Shown: positions 13,326 to 22,300, counted from the stretch's first letter. The stretch: 64,000 bases of DNA from Wielerella bovis (GCF_022354465.1 NZ_CP092361.1:372001-436000); one strand, 5' to 3'. Translations and numbers: made by a program. Notes: generated from the sequence alone by a model not told the origin.

Positions 13326-14108
13326 ATGATACGCGGTTTGAGAAAACAAAAAGAGGATGCGCCAAAGCTTGAAATTTACTTGGTTCGTCATGGGCAAACA
13401 GAGTTTAATCGTGATGGTCGTTTGCAAGGCTGGTGCGATTCACCATTAACCGAAGCGGGTAAAGCAGGTTCGGCAACATTGGGAAAACGCATGGCAGCGC
13501 AAAATGTAAAATTTGATGCAGCATTTTCTAGTACATCGGGACGCGCTGTAGATACCGCAAAGATTATTTTACAAAACTCAGGGCAACCTGAACTGCCTAT
13601 TATTGAGTTGGAAGAATTACGCGAATATCATTTTGGTGCATTTGAAGGGCAATCAAGTGATGAGTTGAATCAATACATTGCCGAAGAGCGCGGTTATCCC
13701 GATACTGCAGCGTGGTTGGAAGCCTATCGCAATGGTTCATACAATATGTTAATGTCTGCTGTATCGCAACTTGACCCTGCACGCACCGCAGAAGATGAAA
13801 CCGACTTTTTGTCGCGTTTGCGCATTGGTTTATTCCATGTGATTGGTGAATGTCCGAACGACCGTGATGCGCGTGTGTTAATTGTTACGCACGGTATGAG
13901 TATTACTACCATTTTGAAAAGCATTGACCCAATGTCTATCCAATATCGCAGCGTACCCAATGCCAGTGTAACGCGCTTACGTTATGATATGTATAAAGGC
14001 TTGGAAATTATTGGCATTGCCGATGGTGGTTTGAATTGGGGTAAAGACCGCCCACCTGTTGCGCCAATTTCCAAAGTGGCACGTGGCTTGGGTTACCGTA
14101 ACCGTTAA
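13326..14108 (+). CDS. Histidine phosphatase (phosphoglycerate-mutase-like) family protein
   Basis: A 260-residue member of the histidine phosphatase superfamily. The catalytic RHG motif is at 21-23 (YLVRHGQTEFN) and the second catalytic His is in LIVTHGMSITT (about 184). GRLQGWCDSPLTEAGKAG is the usual substrate-pocket region, and the acid/base Glu is in ELREYHFGAFEGQ. Substrate cannot be told: family members act on phosphoglycerate, nucleotides or other phosphoesters. AAGGA lies nine bases before the ATG. The zur-like gene begins three bases after the stop, so the two are probably co-transcribed. Confidence 0.85.
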   Translation: MIRGLRKQKEDAPKLEIYLVRHGQTEFNRDGRLQGWCDSPLTEAGKAGSATLGKRMAAQNVKFDAAFSSTSGRAVDTAKIILQNSGQPELPIIELEELREYHFGAFEGQSSDELNQYIAEERGYPDTAAWLEAYRNGSYNMLMSAVSQLDPARTAEDETDFLSRLRIGLFHVIGECPNDRDARVLIVTHGMSITTILKSIDPMSIQYRSVPNASVTRLRYDMYKGLEIIGIADGGLNWGKDRPPVAPISKVARGLGYRNR

Positions 14109-14110
14109 GA

Positions 14111-14581
14111 GTGAACGTTATGAGCGTAAAGCAAAATATTTTGGACAATGCACACAGCAAAGGAATTCAAATTACACCTTTGCGTGAACAAGTGTTGGAT
14201 ATTGTGTTACAACTAGATGGTGTGATTAAAGCGTATACTGTGTTGGCGCAGATGCAGCGCGTGAGTGATAATGTGGTTGCGCCACCAACGGCATATCGTG
14301 CGTTAGACTTTTGGGCTGAACACGGCGTGTTGCATAAGATTCCAGCAGTCAATGGTTATATTTTATGTAGCCATGCGCGACACGATTGTGGTGGACATTG
14401 CGAACATGCAAGCGACCATCACAATAGTAGTTTTATTTTGGTTTGCACGGAATGCGGTACGGTAGATGAGCAAAGTCTGAATCAAGAATGGGCAGCTTTG
14501 CATGATGCGGTAAAACGTTCAGGTTTTGCGCTCAATGAAGAACATGTTGTTTTGGCAGGGATTTGTGCTAAATGCCAATAA
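14111..14581 (+). CDS. zur: Fur-family transcriptional regulator, Zur-like
   Basis: A 156-residue metal-dependent repressor. The N-terminal winged helix includes ITPLREQVLDIV and PTAYRALDFWAEHGVLHKI. The C-terminal part has the metal and structural sites: a His/Cys cluster (CSHARHDCGGHCEHASDHH), CTECG and the terminal CAKC. The two CxxC pairs and the YRAL..W.EHG.LH.I block are closer to Zur than to Fur or PerR. The listed start is GTG; an ATG nine bases later is equally possible. A COG0523 GTPase lies about 1.4 kb downstream and folE2 about 29 kb away, both often Zur-regulated in other bacteria. No Zur box was recognised by eye. Confidence 0.8.
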   Translation: MNVMSVKQNILDNAHSKGIQITPLREQVLDIVLQLDGVIKAYTVLAQMQRVSDNVVAPPTAYRALDFWAEHGVLHKIPAVNGYILCSHARHDCGGHCEHASDHHNSSFILVCTECGTVDEQSLNQEWAALHDAVKRSGFALNEEHVVLAGICAKCQ

Positions 14582-14635
14582 ATTTTTCAGGCTGCATCAC
14601 AGTACATGACAATTTTTTGAAATAACCACGAATCT

Positions 14636-14760
14636 GTTCCCTCCCCCGTCTTAACGGGGGAGGGCTAGGGTGGGGGAAAATCTGTGGAAGCACATCAATA
14701 TTGTTGAAAATCAACGAACCACCCCCACCCTAACCCTCCCCCGCCAGCGCGGGAGGGAAC
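14636..14760. repeat. Long GC-rich inverted repeat (GTTCCCTCCC family)
   Basis: The left arm (14636-14676) starts GTTCCCTCCCCCG and ends TAGGGTGGGGG; the right arm (14721-14760) is its near-complement, starting CCCCCACCCTAACCC and ending GGGAGGGAAC. Each arm contains its own small hairpin. A related half-copy lies at about 30043-30080. The rest of the 14582-14903 gap holds two variant DUS and the bioY leader, with no gene. Confidence 0.75.
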
Positions 14761-14903
14761 AAATTTCAGGTAATATTAAAGATTTGTGTTGTGTACATTA
14801 AGGCTGCATCAATCAACACAAGCAGCCTGAAAACTTGCACTCATGCCATAAAATCACGATAATCCAAGTTTTTATTCTAAACCAAATGTTGGGAGAAATA
14901 ACG

Positions 14904-15467
14904 ATGTATGCAACTTTAACTGCAACCAAACATTGGGCAGCAAAAAATCAAACTGCTGCTTTTATTTTAAAAACTGTCATCGGTGCAAACGTGATTGCGG
15001 CATTGGCACAATTAGCTGTACCTACGCCATTTGTGGCTATTTCCTGTCAATCTTTGGGGGTATTGCTGATGAGTTTTGCTTTGGGACGCAAAGCTGCAGT
15101 CGCCGCATTGACCTTGTATTTGCTGGAAGGAGCGCTGGGTTTACCCGTTTTTGCTAATGGCAAATTTGGTGTTGGCGTGTTGATGGGTTCATCGGGTGGC
15201 TATTTGTTCGGCTTTGTGGCGATGGCTGCGATTTTGGGTTGGGCAAGCGACAAGGGCTGCCTGAAATCTGTATGGAAAAGTTTGGCAGCGGCGATTGTGG
15301 CAACGGCGGTGATGTATGCTATGGGCTTGGCGCAATTATCTTTGTTTGTGCCAGCGGATAAAGTGCTGACATTCGGTTTGTATCCGTTTATTGTTGGCGA
15401 TGTGGTTAAAGCATTGGTGGCTTGCGTATTGGTAATGCCCGCGTATCGCCTGTTCCAAAAAATTTAA
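14904..15467 (+). CDS. bioY: Biotin transporter BioY (ECF substrate-binding subunit)
   Basis: A 187-residue hydrophobic protein with about six membrane segments and the BioY signatures AQLAVPTPFVAISCQSLGVLL and LYLLEGALGLPVFANGKFG...MGSSGGYLFGF. It binds biotin in the membrane; no bioM/bioN energising subunits are visible nearby, so it either works alone or uses a shared ECF module. The ATG at 14904 follows GGGAG and starts at the conserved N-terminus (MYATLTATKHW). Upstream in-frame codons lack a ribosome-binding site and are excluded. Confidence 0.9.
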   Translation: MYATLTATKHWAAKNQTAAFILKTVIGANVIAALAQLAVPTPFVAISCQSLGVLLMSFALGRKAAVAALTLYLLEGALGLPVFANGKFGVGVLMGSSGGYLFGFVAMAAILGWASDKGCLKSVWKSLAAAIVATAVMYAMGLAQLSLFVPADKVLTFGLYPFIVGDVVKALVACVLVMPAYRLFQKI

Positions 15468-15482
15468 TTGATTTGTTGAGAC

Positions 15483-15517
15483 AAAGGCAGCCTGAAAACA
15501 TCGTTTCAGGCTGCCTC
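15483..15517 (+). terminator. Inverted DUS pair after bioY
   Basis: AAAGGCAGCCTGAAAAC and GTTTCAGGCTGCCT form a stem 16 bases after the bioY stop and immediately before the next reading frame. Confidence 0.65.
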
Positions 15518-15521
15518 AATT

Positions 15522-16004
15522 ATGATGATGACACACGATTTTTATCTTTTTTGCCAACGCATCAATGGTTTGCATTTTCAGGCGCACAGTCAAACAGGTT
15601 CGCAAATGAATTGGAATACACACGGGACAGGCATCGTGCAAATTCAAATGCAGCCTGAAAACACGCTGGATTTCAACGAACGCATTACTTTGGCAAATGG
15701 GCACGCCAGCACCGACCGCAAACGTTGGCAATTTTTGCCCGAACACATGATTTTTTCTCGCCACCGCAACGGCGATTACGAAGCCTTGTTTACACTTGTG
15801 CCGCATCAAGATGGCGTGTGGCGCAGCGAAAGCGCGTATCAATGTGCGCCCGATGCGTATTCAGGCGAATTGTGGCGCGATGGCGATGCGCTGGTGTTTC
15901 GTTTGCACATTGTGGGCGCGCGCAAAAATGAACAGATTGAATATCGGTATTTTCAGGCTGCATCTGTATCAGGCAGCCTGGAAAAATATAAGGGATTGTT
16001 ATGA
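15522..16004 (+). CDS. Uncharacterised 160-residue protein coupled to the COG0523 GTPase
   Basis: I do not recognise a family with confidence. The predicted protein is soluble, beta-rich and aromatic (NWNTHGTG, NERITLANG, HMIFSRHRNGDYEALFTLV, SGELWRDGDALVFRLHIVG), suggesting a small lipocalin- or barrel-like fold. Three consecutive ATGs (15522, 15525, 15528) directly follow the DUS stem-loop and no ribosome-binding site is visible, so the true start may be further in. Its stop overlaps the next start (ATGA at 16001-16004), implying translational coupling. Two DUS-derived peptides occur (MQPEN near 43, FQAAS near the end). Confidence 0.6.
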   Translation: MMMTHDFYLFCQRINGLHFQAHSQTGSQMNWNTHGTGIVQIQMQPENTLDFNERITLANGHASTDRKRWQFLPEHMIFSRHRNGDYEALFTLVPHQDGVWRSESAYQCAPDAYSGELWRDGDALVFRLHIVGARKNEQIEYRYFQAASVSGSLEKYKGLL

Positions 16005-16945
16005 AAACAAAAATTCACTTGTTTACAGGTTTTCTTGGCACGGGCAAAACCACCGCCATTTGCAGCCTGATAGAACAAAAACCTGCACAGGAAAAATGGC
16101 TGGTTATCGTCAATGAGTTTGGCGAAATTGGCATAGACGGCGCGGTGTTGTCCGACAACGGCATACCTGTGAGCGAGATTTCAGGCGGTTGTTTGTGTTG
16201 CAGCGTGGGCGATGAATTGAGCGACACGGTGCGCCAAATGCTTGCCGAGCATCAACCGCAGCGCATCATTATTGAAGCGAGTGGTTTGGCGCATGCGGCT
16301 GGTGTGATTGATGAGTTGCAAACGCCTGATTTGGCAGAAAAATTAGATATTGCTGCCACATTTGCGTTGGTTGACCCGCGTCAATTTGTGGACGATGATT
16401 ACGCGCTCAATCCGCTGTACCGCGACCAAGTGAGCGCGTGTGATGTGTTGCTGGCGAGCAAAACTGATTTGTGTGCGCCCGATGTTTTGGCGCAATTTCA
16501 TGAGCGTGCGGCAAAATTATTTCCACCCAAAGCGCGAGTTGCCGAAGTGCCGAATGCGCATGTGCCTGTGGCTTGGTTGGATACGCCGATTGTGGAAAAA
16601 TCGCGTTATCGCATCAAAAGGCAGCCTGAAAATACGTTGGGTTATCAAAGGCAGCCTGAAAATACGTTGGGTTATCAATCGCAGGGTTATACTTTTGCGG
16701 CGGATAAACAATTTGATGTGGAAAAAATGTCGCTGTTTTTCAATGAATTACCGAAATTGGCAGATGGTTTGGTGCGTGCGAAAGGGGTGTTTCAAGTAGA
16801 AGGTTCGTGGGTGTGGCTGAATTGGACGGACGGCACTTGGGGGGCAACGCCAGTTGCATGGCGGCGCGATAATCGCTTTGAGTTGATTGCCAAGTCGTTT
16901 GATGCGGATGCGATTGAGCAGAAGTTGAAAGATGCGATGTTATGA
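16001..16945 (+). CDS. CobW/COG0523 family GTPase, probable zinc metallochaperone
   Basis: G3E-family GTPase. Walker A GFLGTGKTT is at 10-18, the switch region includes VNEFGEIGIDG, the metal-binding GGCLCC is at 62-67, and the SKTD guanine-specificity motif follows. CobW_C lies in the last 100 residues. Such proteins deliver metal ions, often zinc, under limitation; the nearby Zur-like gene supports a zinc role. Between the G domain and CobW_C the sequence RQPENTLGYQ occurs twice in tandem (about 207-226), produced by a 30-bp repeat each containing a DUS. The length of 314 is near family norm. Confidence 0.85.
   Translation: MKTKIHLFTGFLGTGKTTAICSLIEQKPAQEKWLVIVNEFGEIGIDGAVLSDNGIPVSEISGGCLCCSVGDELSDTVRQMLAEHQPQRIIIEASGLAHAAGVIDELQTPDLAEKLDIAATFALVDPRQFVDDDYALNPLYRDQVSACDVLLASKTDLCAPDVLAQFHERAAKLFPPKARVAEVPNAHVPVAWLDTPIVEKSRYRIKRQPENTLGYQRQPENTLGYQSQGYTFAADKQFDVEKMSLFFNELPKLADGLVRAKGVFQVEGSWVWLNWTDGTWGATPVAWRRDNRFELIAKSFDADAIEQKLKDAML
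16620..16679 (+). repeat. In-frame tandem duplication of a 30-bp DUS-containing unit
   Basis: Two consecutive 30-base units, each with an exact DUS followed by AATACGTTGGGTTATCAA, differ only in the last base. The frame of the GTPase gene is kept because 30 is a multiple of three. It lies in the inter-domain linker. Confidence 0.9.
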
Positions 16946-16952
16946 GTATTGA

Positions 16953-17059
16953 TATAGTGGATTCGATTTAAATCAGGATAAGGCGACAGCGACCGCCGTG
17001 TACGCATAGTACATAAGGGAGCTGGCAACGCTGTACTGGTTGAAATTGAATTCAATATA
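16953..17059. repeat. CREE, common subtype
   Basis: 107 bp from TATAGTGGATTCGATTTAAA to GAATTCAATATA, with core GGCGACAGCGACCGCCGTGT and AGCTGGCAACGCTGTACTGG. The right end has ATATA where others have CTATA. It lies 8 bp after the GTPase stop. Confidence 0.9.
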
Positions 17060-17060
17060 A

Positions 17061-17090
17061 AAAAGGTCGTGGAATCACGACCTTTTTTGT
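17061..17090. terminator. Bidirectional terminator between GTPase and glycosyltransferase
   Basis: AAAAAGGTCGTG and CACGACCTTTTTT form a perfect stem around GAAT, with A-rich and T-rich flanks suiting both converging genes. Confidence 0.8.
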
Positions 17091-17091
17091 T

Positions 17092-17943
17092 TCAGACAGC
17101 CTTGTGATGGTCTGATGAAGTATTTTCTGGTTGCAAAAATTGATTAACGCCATTTTCACAATATGCCAATTTGTTGGTTAATGTGTTTTGCAATAATGCA
17201 TCATTTTGTGGCAAAGCAGCACGTTCAGCTTCGTTGTGCCACAAATGATAGGCGATACCTGCAAATTTTAAATTGCGGCGTACGCAGCCTGAATGATACA
17301 AACGTGCGACAAATTCGCTATCCTCGCGTCCCCAGCCAACAAAATCATTATTGAAACCGTTAATATTCAAGGCATCTGCACGGAAAAAACCCATATTGCA
17401 ACTTTTGATAGAGCGATGATTTTGATTGGCTTTTTTCCATATTTGATGACTTAAATAGGCGCATCGTATAGCAGAAAGGCGTTTTTTTATACCTTTATCC
17501 CATAGGTGTAACAATTCTACTTTTTCAGGCTGCTTTAACCATTCGGTTGTTTTTTCGGGTGTCAGTAAGACTCGTGAGCCTTGTATTAAGCAATTTTTTT
17601 GAGCAGCCTGAATGTGGTCGGCAATAAAATGTTTTTCTAGCACCATGTCGCCATCAATTAAAACAATGTAGTCATATTGTGCTGCGGCGATAGCGCGATT
17701 GCGACTTTGAGCGGCACGAAAACCGTCATCTTCTTGCCAAATGTGGTGGACAGGAATAGGAGATTGTTGGGCGAAAGTGGTTACGACTTCTGCGGTGTCG
17801 GTACGCGAACCGTCATCGGCAACCAATATTTCATGTGGTAAAGTGGTTTGCGCCAATACTGAGTGCAGCACTTTTTGTAGTGCATCTGGGCGGTTGTAGG
17901 TGGTGATAATCAGTGAAACAGTAAGCGTTTTAGAGTTTTCCAT
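17092..17943 (-). CDS. Glycosyltransferase family 2 protein
   Basis: A 283-residue GT-A type glycosyltransferase. N-terminal TVSLIITTYNRPDALQKVL and EILVADDGSRTDT bind the sugar nucleotide, IVLIDGDMVLEKHFI is the DxD-type metal site (around 95), and the C-terminal GFNNDFVGWGREDSEF with ARLYHSG resembles the galactosyltransferase C-terminal domain. It probably adds a hexose to LOS or another surface glycan. It overlaps the 3' end of the upstream LgtF/WaaE-like gene by 14 bases, so they form one operon. Acceptor and sugar cannot be determined. Confidence 0.82.
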   Translation of the reverse strand: MENSKTLTVSLIITTYNRPDALQKVLHSVLAQTTLPHEILVADDGSRTDTAEVVTTFAQQSPIPVHHIWQEDDGFRAAQSRNRAIAAAQYDYIVLIDGDMVLEKHFIADHIQAAQKNCLIQGSRVLLTPEKTTEWLKQPEKVELLHLWDKGIKKRLSAIRCAYLSHQIWKKANQNHRSIKSCNMGFFRADALNINGFNNDFVGWGREDSEFVARLYHSGCVRRNLKFAGIAYHLWHNEAERAALPQNDALLQNTLTNKLAYCENGVNQFLQPENTSSDHHKAV

Positions 17944-18688
17944 TGTTTTTTTGTAGATAATAAAGTTTGACGTATTTGGTCATGGTGTAAAAATAGTGGT
18001 TAATGGCAAAAATCCAACCCAGTTTGCCGTCTAAAAAGCCTTTGTTGAAGAAATAGACTTTAATAAAAGCCCAAATGGGACGCAGTATGATGTCTTGAAA
18101 AAATCGGACAGGCTTACCTGATTGTTGGTACTTTTCGGCAGCTAGTGTGGTGTATTGATTGAATTTTCGGTAATACTGTTCCCAATTATCGTAAGTATAG
18201 TGGTACATGGGTGCGCATAATTTGGCATCGTGATAGGGATGGATGATGGCTGGGTGGACAAAACCTTCTACGCGCGTGTTTTCGGTTGGCAATAAGCGAC
18301 AAACATAATCAGGGCGCAATGTGCCGTGCGTGGCTTGATTGTATTTGAAACGATTGTGGCGTTGTATCCAATAAGCTGTGTTGGCAGGTTTTTGAATAGT
18401 GGCTCGGATTTCCTGCGCCAATTCAGGGGAAATGCGTTCGTCTGCGTCTAAAAATAAAATCCATGGTGTTTGTGCTTGTTGTACAGCAAAGGTTTGTTGC
18501 TGTCCCCAATCGCCATTCATCGCATGTTGAATCACGATTGCGCCCAAATCGGTGGCAAGTTGTACGGTGTTGTCATCGCTAAAATCGTCTATCACAATCA
18601 CTTGGTCGGCAAAGGCAACGCTTTTAATGCAATCTTCAATATTGTGTGCTTCGTTTCGCGCGAGAATCAAAACGGTTACTTGGGACAT
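17930..18688 (-). CDS. Glycosyltransferase family 2, LgtF/WaaE-like (LOS inner-core glucosyltransferase)
   Basis: 252 residues with the WaaE/LgtF arrangement: VTVLILARNEAHNIEDCIKS at the N-terminus, VIVIDDFSDDNT, the metal-binding ILFLDADERIS (around 90), then QRHNRFKYNQATHG and the aromatic C-terminal half ending in a basic amphipathic region that probably attaches to the inner membrane. Neisserial LgtF adds beta-1,4-glucose to heptose I of LOS. The family match is good; the exact linkage is inferred. Its ATG begins four bases after the stop of a small membrane-protein gene, implying co-transcription. Confidence 0.8.
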   Translation of the reverse strand: MSQVTVLILARNEAHNIEDCIKSVAFADQVIVIDDFSDDNTVQLATDLGAIVIQHAMNGDWGQQQTFAVQQAQTPWILFLDADERISPELAQEIRATIQKPANTAYWIQRHNRFKYNQATHGTLRPDYVCRLLPTENTRVEGFVHPAIIHPYHDAKLCAPMYHYTYDNWEQYYRKFNQYTTLAAEKYQQSGKPVRFFQDIILRPIWAFIKVYFFNKGFLDGKLGWIFAINHYFYTMTKYVKLYYLQKNNGKL

Positions 18689-18692
18689 GGTA

Positions 18693-18869
18693 TCAGTCTT
18701 TCAACAATAGGGTTAATAGGGTGATGAGTGTGCCAGTAAGCAGCAATAATTTGGAAAATAGGACAAACAATTGATGCAAAGCACGTTTTTGTTGGCGGTT
18801 GAGCAAAACGCGCACCATGAGTGCCAGTAATAGCAAAATACCGATGACGGTAAAATAACGAGTCAGCAT
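18693..18869 (-). CDS. Small membrane protein (58 residues) at the head of the glycosyltransferase operon
   Basis: A 58-codon gene starting MLTRYFTVIGILLLLALMV and ending LITLLTLLLKD. It has two hydrophobic segments (about 6-23 and 34-55) separated by a basic hinge (LLNRQQKRALHQ), so two membrane passes are likely. Its stop lies four bases before the next glycosyltransferase start, and its ATG overlaps the stop of an upstream remnant frame (ATGCTGA), both typical of tightly packed operons. No function is known to me. Confidence 0.65.
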   Translation of the reverse strand: MLTRYFTVIGILLLLALMVRVLLNRQQKRALHQLFVLFSKLLLLTGTLITLLTLLLKD

Positions 18870-18979
18870 AATGGTGTCAGTTTAGCATATTCAGGATATA
18901 GCCGTTCAAAATTAAAGTAATAGGGCGTTAAGTGTACGCCATGGTCGTTGTTGCCTTTCTTAATTTGAATTTTGAAGAT
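18863..18979 (-). pseudogene. Possible 3' remnant of a gene formerly upstream of the glycosyltransferase operon
   Basis: A 38-codon frame with protein-like composition (KKGNNDHGVHLTPYYFNF then ERLYPEYAKL) ends in TGA overlapping the ATG of the small membrane protein (ATGCTGA). It has no start, is preceded by an in-frame stop, and a DUS (18983) and a CREE (19008) lie directly at the upstream edge. This fits a gene whose 5' part was lost, with the repeats at the breakpoint. It could also be a chance frame; I could not identify a family. Confidence 0.35.
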
Positions 18980-19007
18980 TTAAAGGCAGCCTGAAAAATG
19001 AATATGA

Positions 19008-19114
19008 TATAGTGAATTCAATTTAAACCAGTACAGCGTTGCCAGCTTCCTTATGTATTAAGGTGTACACGGCGGTTGCTGCCGCCTTGTCCTGATTTAA
19101 ATTGAATCCACTAT
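19008..19114. repeat. CREE, common subtype, reverse orientation
   Basis: 107 bp from TATAGTGAATTCAATTTAAA to TTGAATCCACTATG. The core GTACAGCGTTGCCAGC, GTGTACACGGCGGTTG and GCCTTGTCCTGATTTAAA matches the other copies. A DUS lies on each side (18983 and 19121). Confidence 0.9.
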
Positions 19115-19137
19115 GGTTTTCAGGCTGCCTGAATAGA

Positions 19138-19170
19138 AAAAAGCGCTAGCCATTGGACTAACGCTTTTTA
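19138..19170 (-). terminator. Terminator of tRNA-Met
   Basis: AAAAAGCGTTAG and CTAGCGCTTTTT (minus-strand view) form a stem directly downstream of the tRNA, ending in T residues. Confidence 0.7.
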
Positions 19171-19174
19171 AATT

Positions 19175-19251
19175 TGGTGGCGAATCAGGGATTCGAACCC
19201 CGGACACAAGGATTATGATTCCTCTGCTCTAACCGACTGAGCTAATTCGCC
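19175..19251 (-). tRNA. metT: tRNA-Met (CAT)
   Basis: 77 bases on the minus strand from GGCGAATTAGCTCAGTCGG to TTCGCCACCA. The acceptor stem GGCGAAT/ATTCGCC pairs, the anticodon loop ATCATAA gives CAT, the T-arm is GGTTCGAATCC, and CCA is encoded. The first acceptor pair is G-C, so it is not the initiator. Elongator Met is preferred; a lysidine-modified tRNA-Ile2 also has CAT and cannot be fully excluded by eye. Confidence 0.88.
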
Positions 19252-19301
19252 GTGTTTGGGAGATGTGAACTATACCGAAAACAAGTTATCTCGTCAAGTT
19301 T

Positions 19302-19356
19302 AGGTAGCCTGAAAAATGATATTAAATTGATTAGAATATTAATTTTCAGGCTACCT
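19302..19356 (-). terminator. Inverted pair of variant DUS after tamB
   Basis: AGGTAGCCTGAAAA and TTTTCAGGCTACCT face each other a few bases beyond the tamB stop. Both arms carry the same T/A change from the standard DUS, so the stem is preserved by a compensating difference. Confidence 0.65.
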
Positions 19357-19362
19357 CCTTCA

Positions 19363-22300
19363 TTAATCAAATCGTTTAATGTATTTGATTTCGCCGCCCG
19401 ATGATTCTGTTCCTGCACGCATAATGGCTTGGAACGAACGGCTTAATTGATACACCAATTTGACGGATTGACTAGCGGTTTCTAAACCTGCTTCATAACC
19501 CAAGTAAATATCGCGGTTGATTTGTTTGCCGAAGGTCAGCACTTGTTGTGCAGGATTCATTTCGCCCGTTGTGGCGTTACGCGTTTGTTGGCTGGATAAG
19601 CCAAAATCATCCACCAAACCGACTTTGTCGTTCAGGCGACCTGCCAAGAATGCGCCTGCTGCGGTGGCAAGGGCGGCTTCATCGGTGCTGGTACCTGAGC
19701 TGGCGCGATTCAAAATTAGCCAAGATAATTTGTCTTTTTCGCTCATGGGGTCGTTGGCAACCAAATTGACGCGCGGTGCTTCCAAATTACCCAAAACTTC
19801 TACGCCTGCACCAACTGGGGAATTACGGCGCTCTGCGCGAATATTGAGATTGGGGCGAGTAATTGGACCAACAAAGGAAATAATCCCTTTTTTGATAATC
19901 AAATCTTGCCCATAGGCTTTATAACGACCGCGTATGACATTGACACTACCTGTGGCATTTACATCGCTGGTGTTGCTGGAAGTAAGTTTCAGGCTGCCTC
20001 CCAAATTAACATTTAAACCTTCGCCGCTGAAATGGAATTTATCTGCCAAATCAAAGGATAAATTGAGTTTAAATGGCATGGGTGCGGCTGGGGCTGGTTT
20101 GTTTTCGCCAACAATGACCACATCATCGTCCAAGCTGGGCGCGGAACTTTCTTGAAAACCAAAACGTCCTTCATCAGTTTTCAGGCTGCCATTTAGGGTA
20201 ACGCCTTGTGCGGTGTACAACACATCGCTATCGCCTGATAAGGTTAAACGGCGGCTGGGTTGGTCAAGAATCGGATAACGCTCAAAACGTAATTTAGCGT
20301 TCACATCGGGTGCTTCGTTGAGATACGCCGCGCTGCCTGTCAAAGTAACCGTGCCGCCTTTGCGTTTGAATTGCAAGGCATCAATTAACCATTTTTGTCC
20401 TTCCACACGCGATTTCAGGCTGCCATTGTCCAAAATCACGCCGACTTGACGATTGCGATAATACAAATTTTCGCCGTTAATCGTGCCATTGAATTTGGGT
20501 TCGCCGACCGTGCCGCCAATGGCAACATCAGCATTCAGGCTGCCTTTGATGATTTGCCCAACTGGCATAACGGATTTGAGTGATGTTGCCAAATCGTCTA
20601 CTGTGATTTTCAGGCTGCCTGAAACGGGTGCAGCAGTTAGCGCACCATTACCAAATGCTTGCAAAATGCTGTAATTACCTGATATTTGGCTCAAAGCGGT
20701 ATTGGCGTTGATTTTGCTGTGTATGCCGCGTCCATCCAAAGTGGAATTGACAACAAAATTTTGTAGATTTAATGGCTGCTTGCGGTTGGGTAAAATGACA
20801 TCGCCCGATTGTTGTTTCACATTCAAAAAACCGCGTGGGGCATTGCTGTACGCCATGTCCCAATCCGCCGCAATGACTAAATTGTGTTGCACAGGCGGTG
20901 CGTAGAAATTGTGCAGTTGTTCCAGTTGCAAACCGTTGGCATTGCCTTTGGTGGTTAAACCTGCTTGTTTATCCCACACAAAACTATCCAAATTCAGGCT
21001 GCCATTGAGTGCCGACCAACGTGCTGCACTCATCACCACACGTTCTGCACCCGCTTCCAATTTCATCGCATTTTGCAAACGTAATTGCAATGCACCTGAA
21101 ACATCTAGCGTGTTTACCGTGCCATGCCATTGATTTTTATCATTTAAACCTCCATTTGCACCCAAATTTAAGGTTAAAGGTTTATCATCAATTTTCAGGC
21201 TGCCTACTGCTTTGAATGTGTGTTGGCGCAAAGAACCATTGAGCGCGGCATCCACATTATCAATTGCCGTGCCACCTGCCACAATACCATTGCCTTTCAA
21301 CATCACATCCAAAGGACGATTGGGGTCGGGCGAACCATGCAGCCTGAAATCAGCGTGCTGGATTTTCAGCTCATTGCCCACCGAAAAACCACGCGCTTGT
21401 CCATCCAATTTCGCGTCCAGTTGCGTGAAATTATCCGCCGTGCTAGTCAGCGTTCCTTTGGCGGTCAGCAAACCTTGTAAACCAAAACCAAATAAATCCA
21501 GTTGTGGCGCGTTGATGTCCACCGCCAAAGTATCGCCTTTTTTGCCAAACGCACCTTGTGTGTTGATGAGATTGTTGCCTAATTTAATCGCAGTATCGGC
21601 GCGACTCAAATGGCTGTTTTCATAAGAAACTTTGCCGCTGCCTGACAAAGGCGCACCCGATAAAGTGGACGGCGCAAACGCCATTTCGGTGTGAAACGCC
21701 AATTTTGCCAATTCGCCCGTTGCTTTGATGCTGCCATTTACATTGCCTTCGGGCAAATCGGGATACAGTTTGGCAGGATTAAATGCCGCACTTTTGATTT
21801 CCGCTTGCAATTTTTGGTTTTGGAACAATTCAAGGCTGCCTGAAAGCTGTAATTCGCCACCATCTTTCGGTTTGACGATACCTTTTTCAATGTGCAAAGT
21901 TTGTTGTTTATTTTTGCTGTCTGAAACGATTTTCAGGCTGCCTGAACTGTCCGCGCGCTCGGTATGCAGTTGCCAATTCGCTTGCGGCGTGTCAAACGTG
22001 CCATGTGCGCGAATGGTGCCATTCAATACGCCTTGAATTGGCGTACTGATGACATCGGCAGCAGTGATATTGTTGAGTTCCGCTGTTAAATTAAGCGTTT
22101 GTTTTTCCGCATAAATTCCACCCGATAATAACACCGTACCATTTTTCATCAAATCTGCCGATGCGTGGGCAATATCCACCGCACCTGAATCATTGATGTG
22201 AAATTTGCCGACCAAATGACGAATAGGAATGCCGTTTTGGTCGCTGGTTTCGGGGTTTTCATTACGCAAATCTAGGCTGCCATCTAGCGCGATGTGTTCG

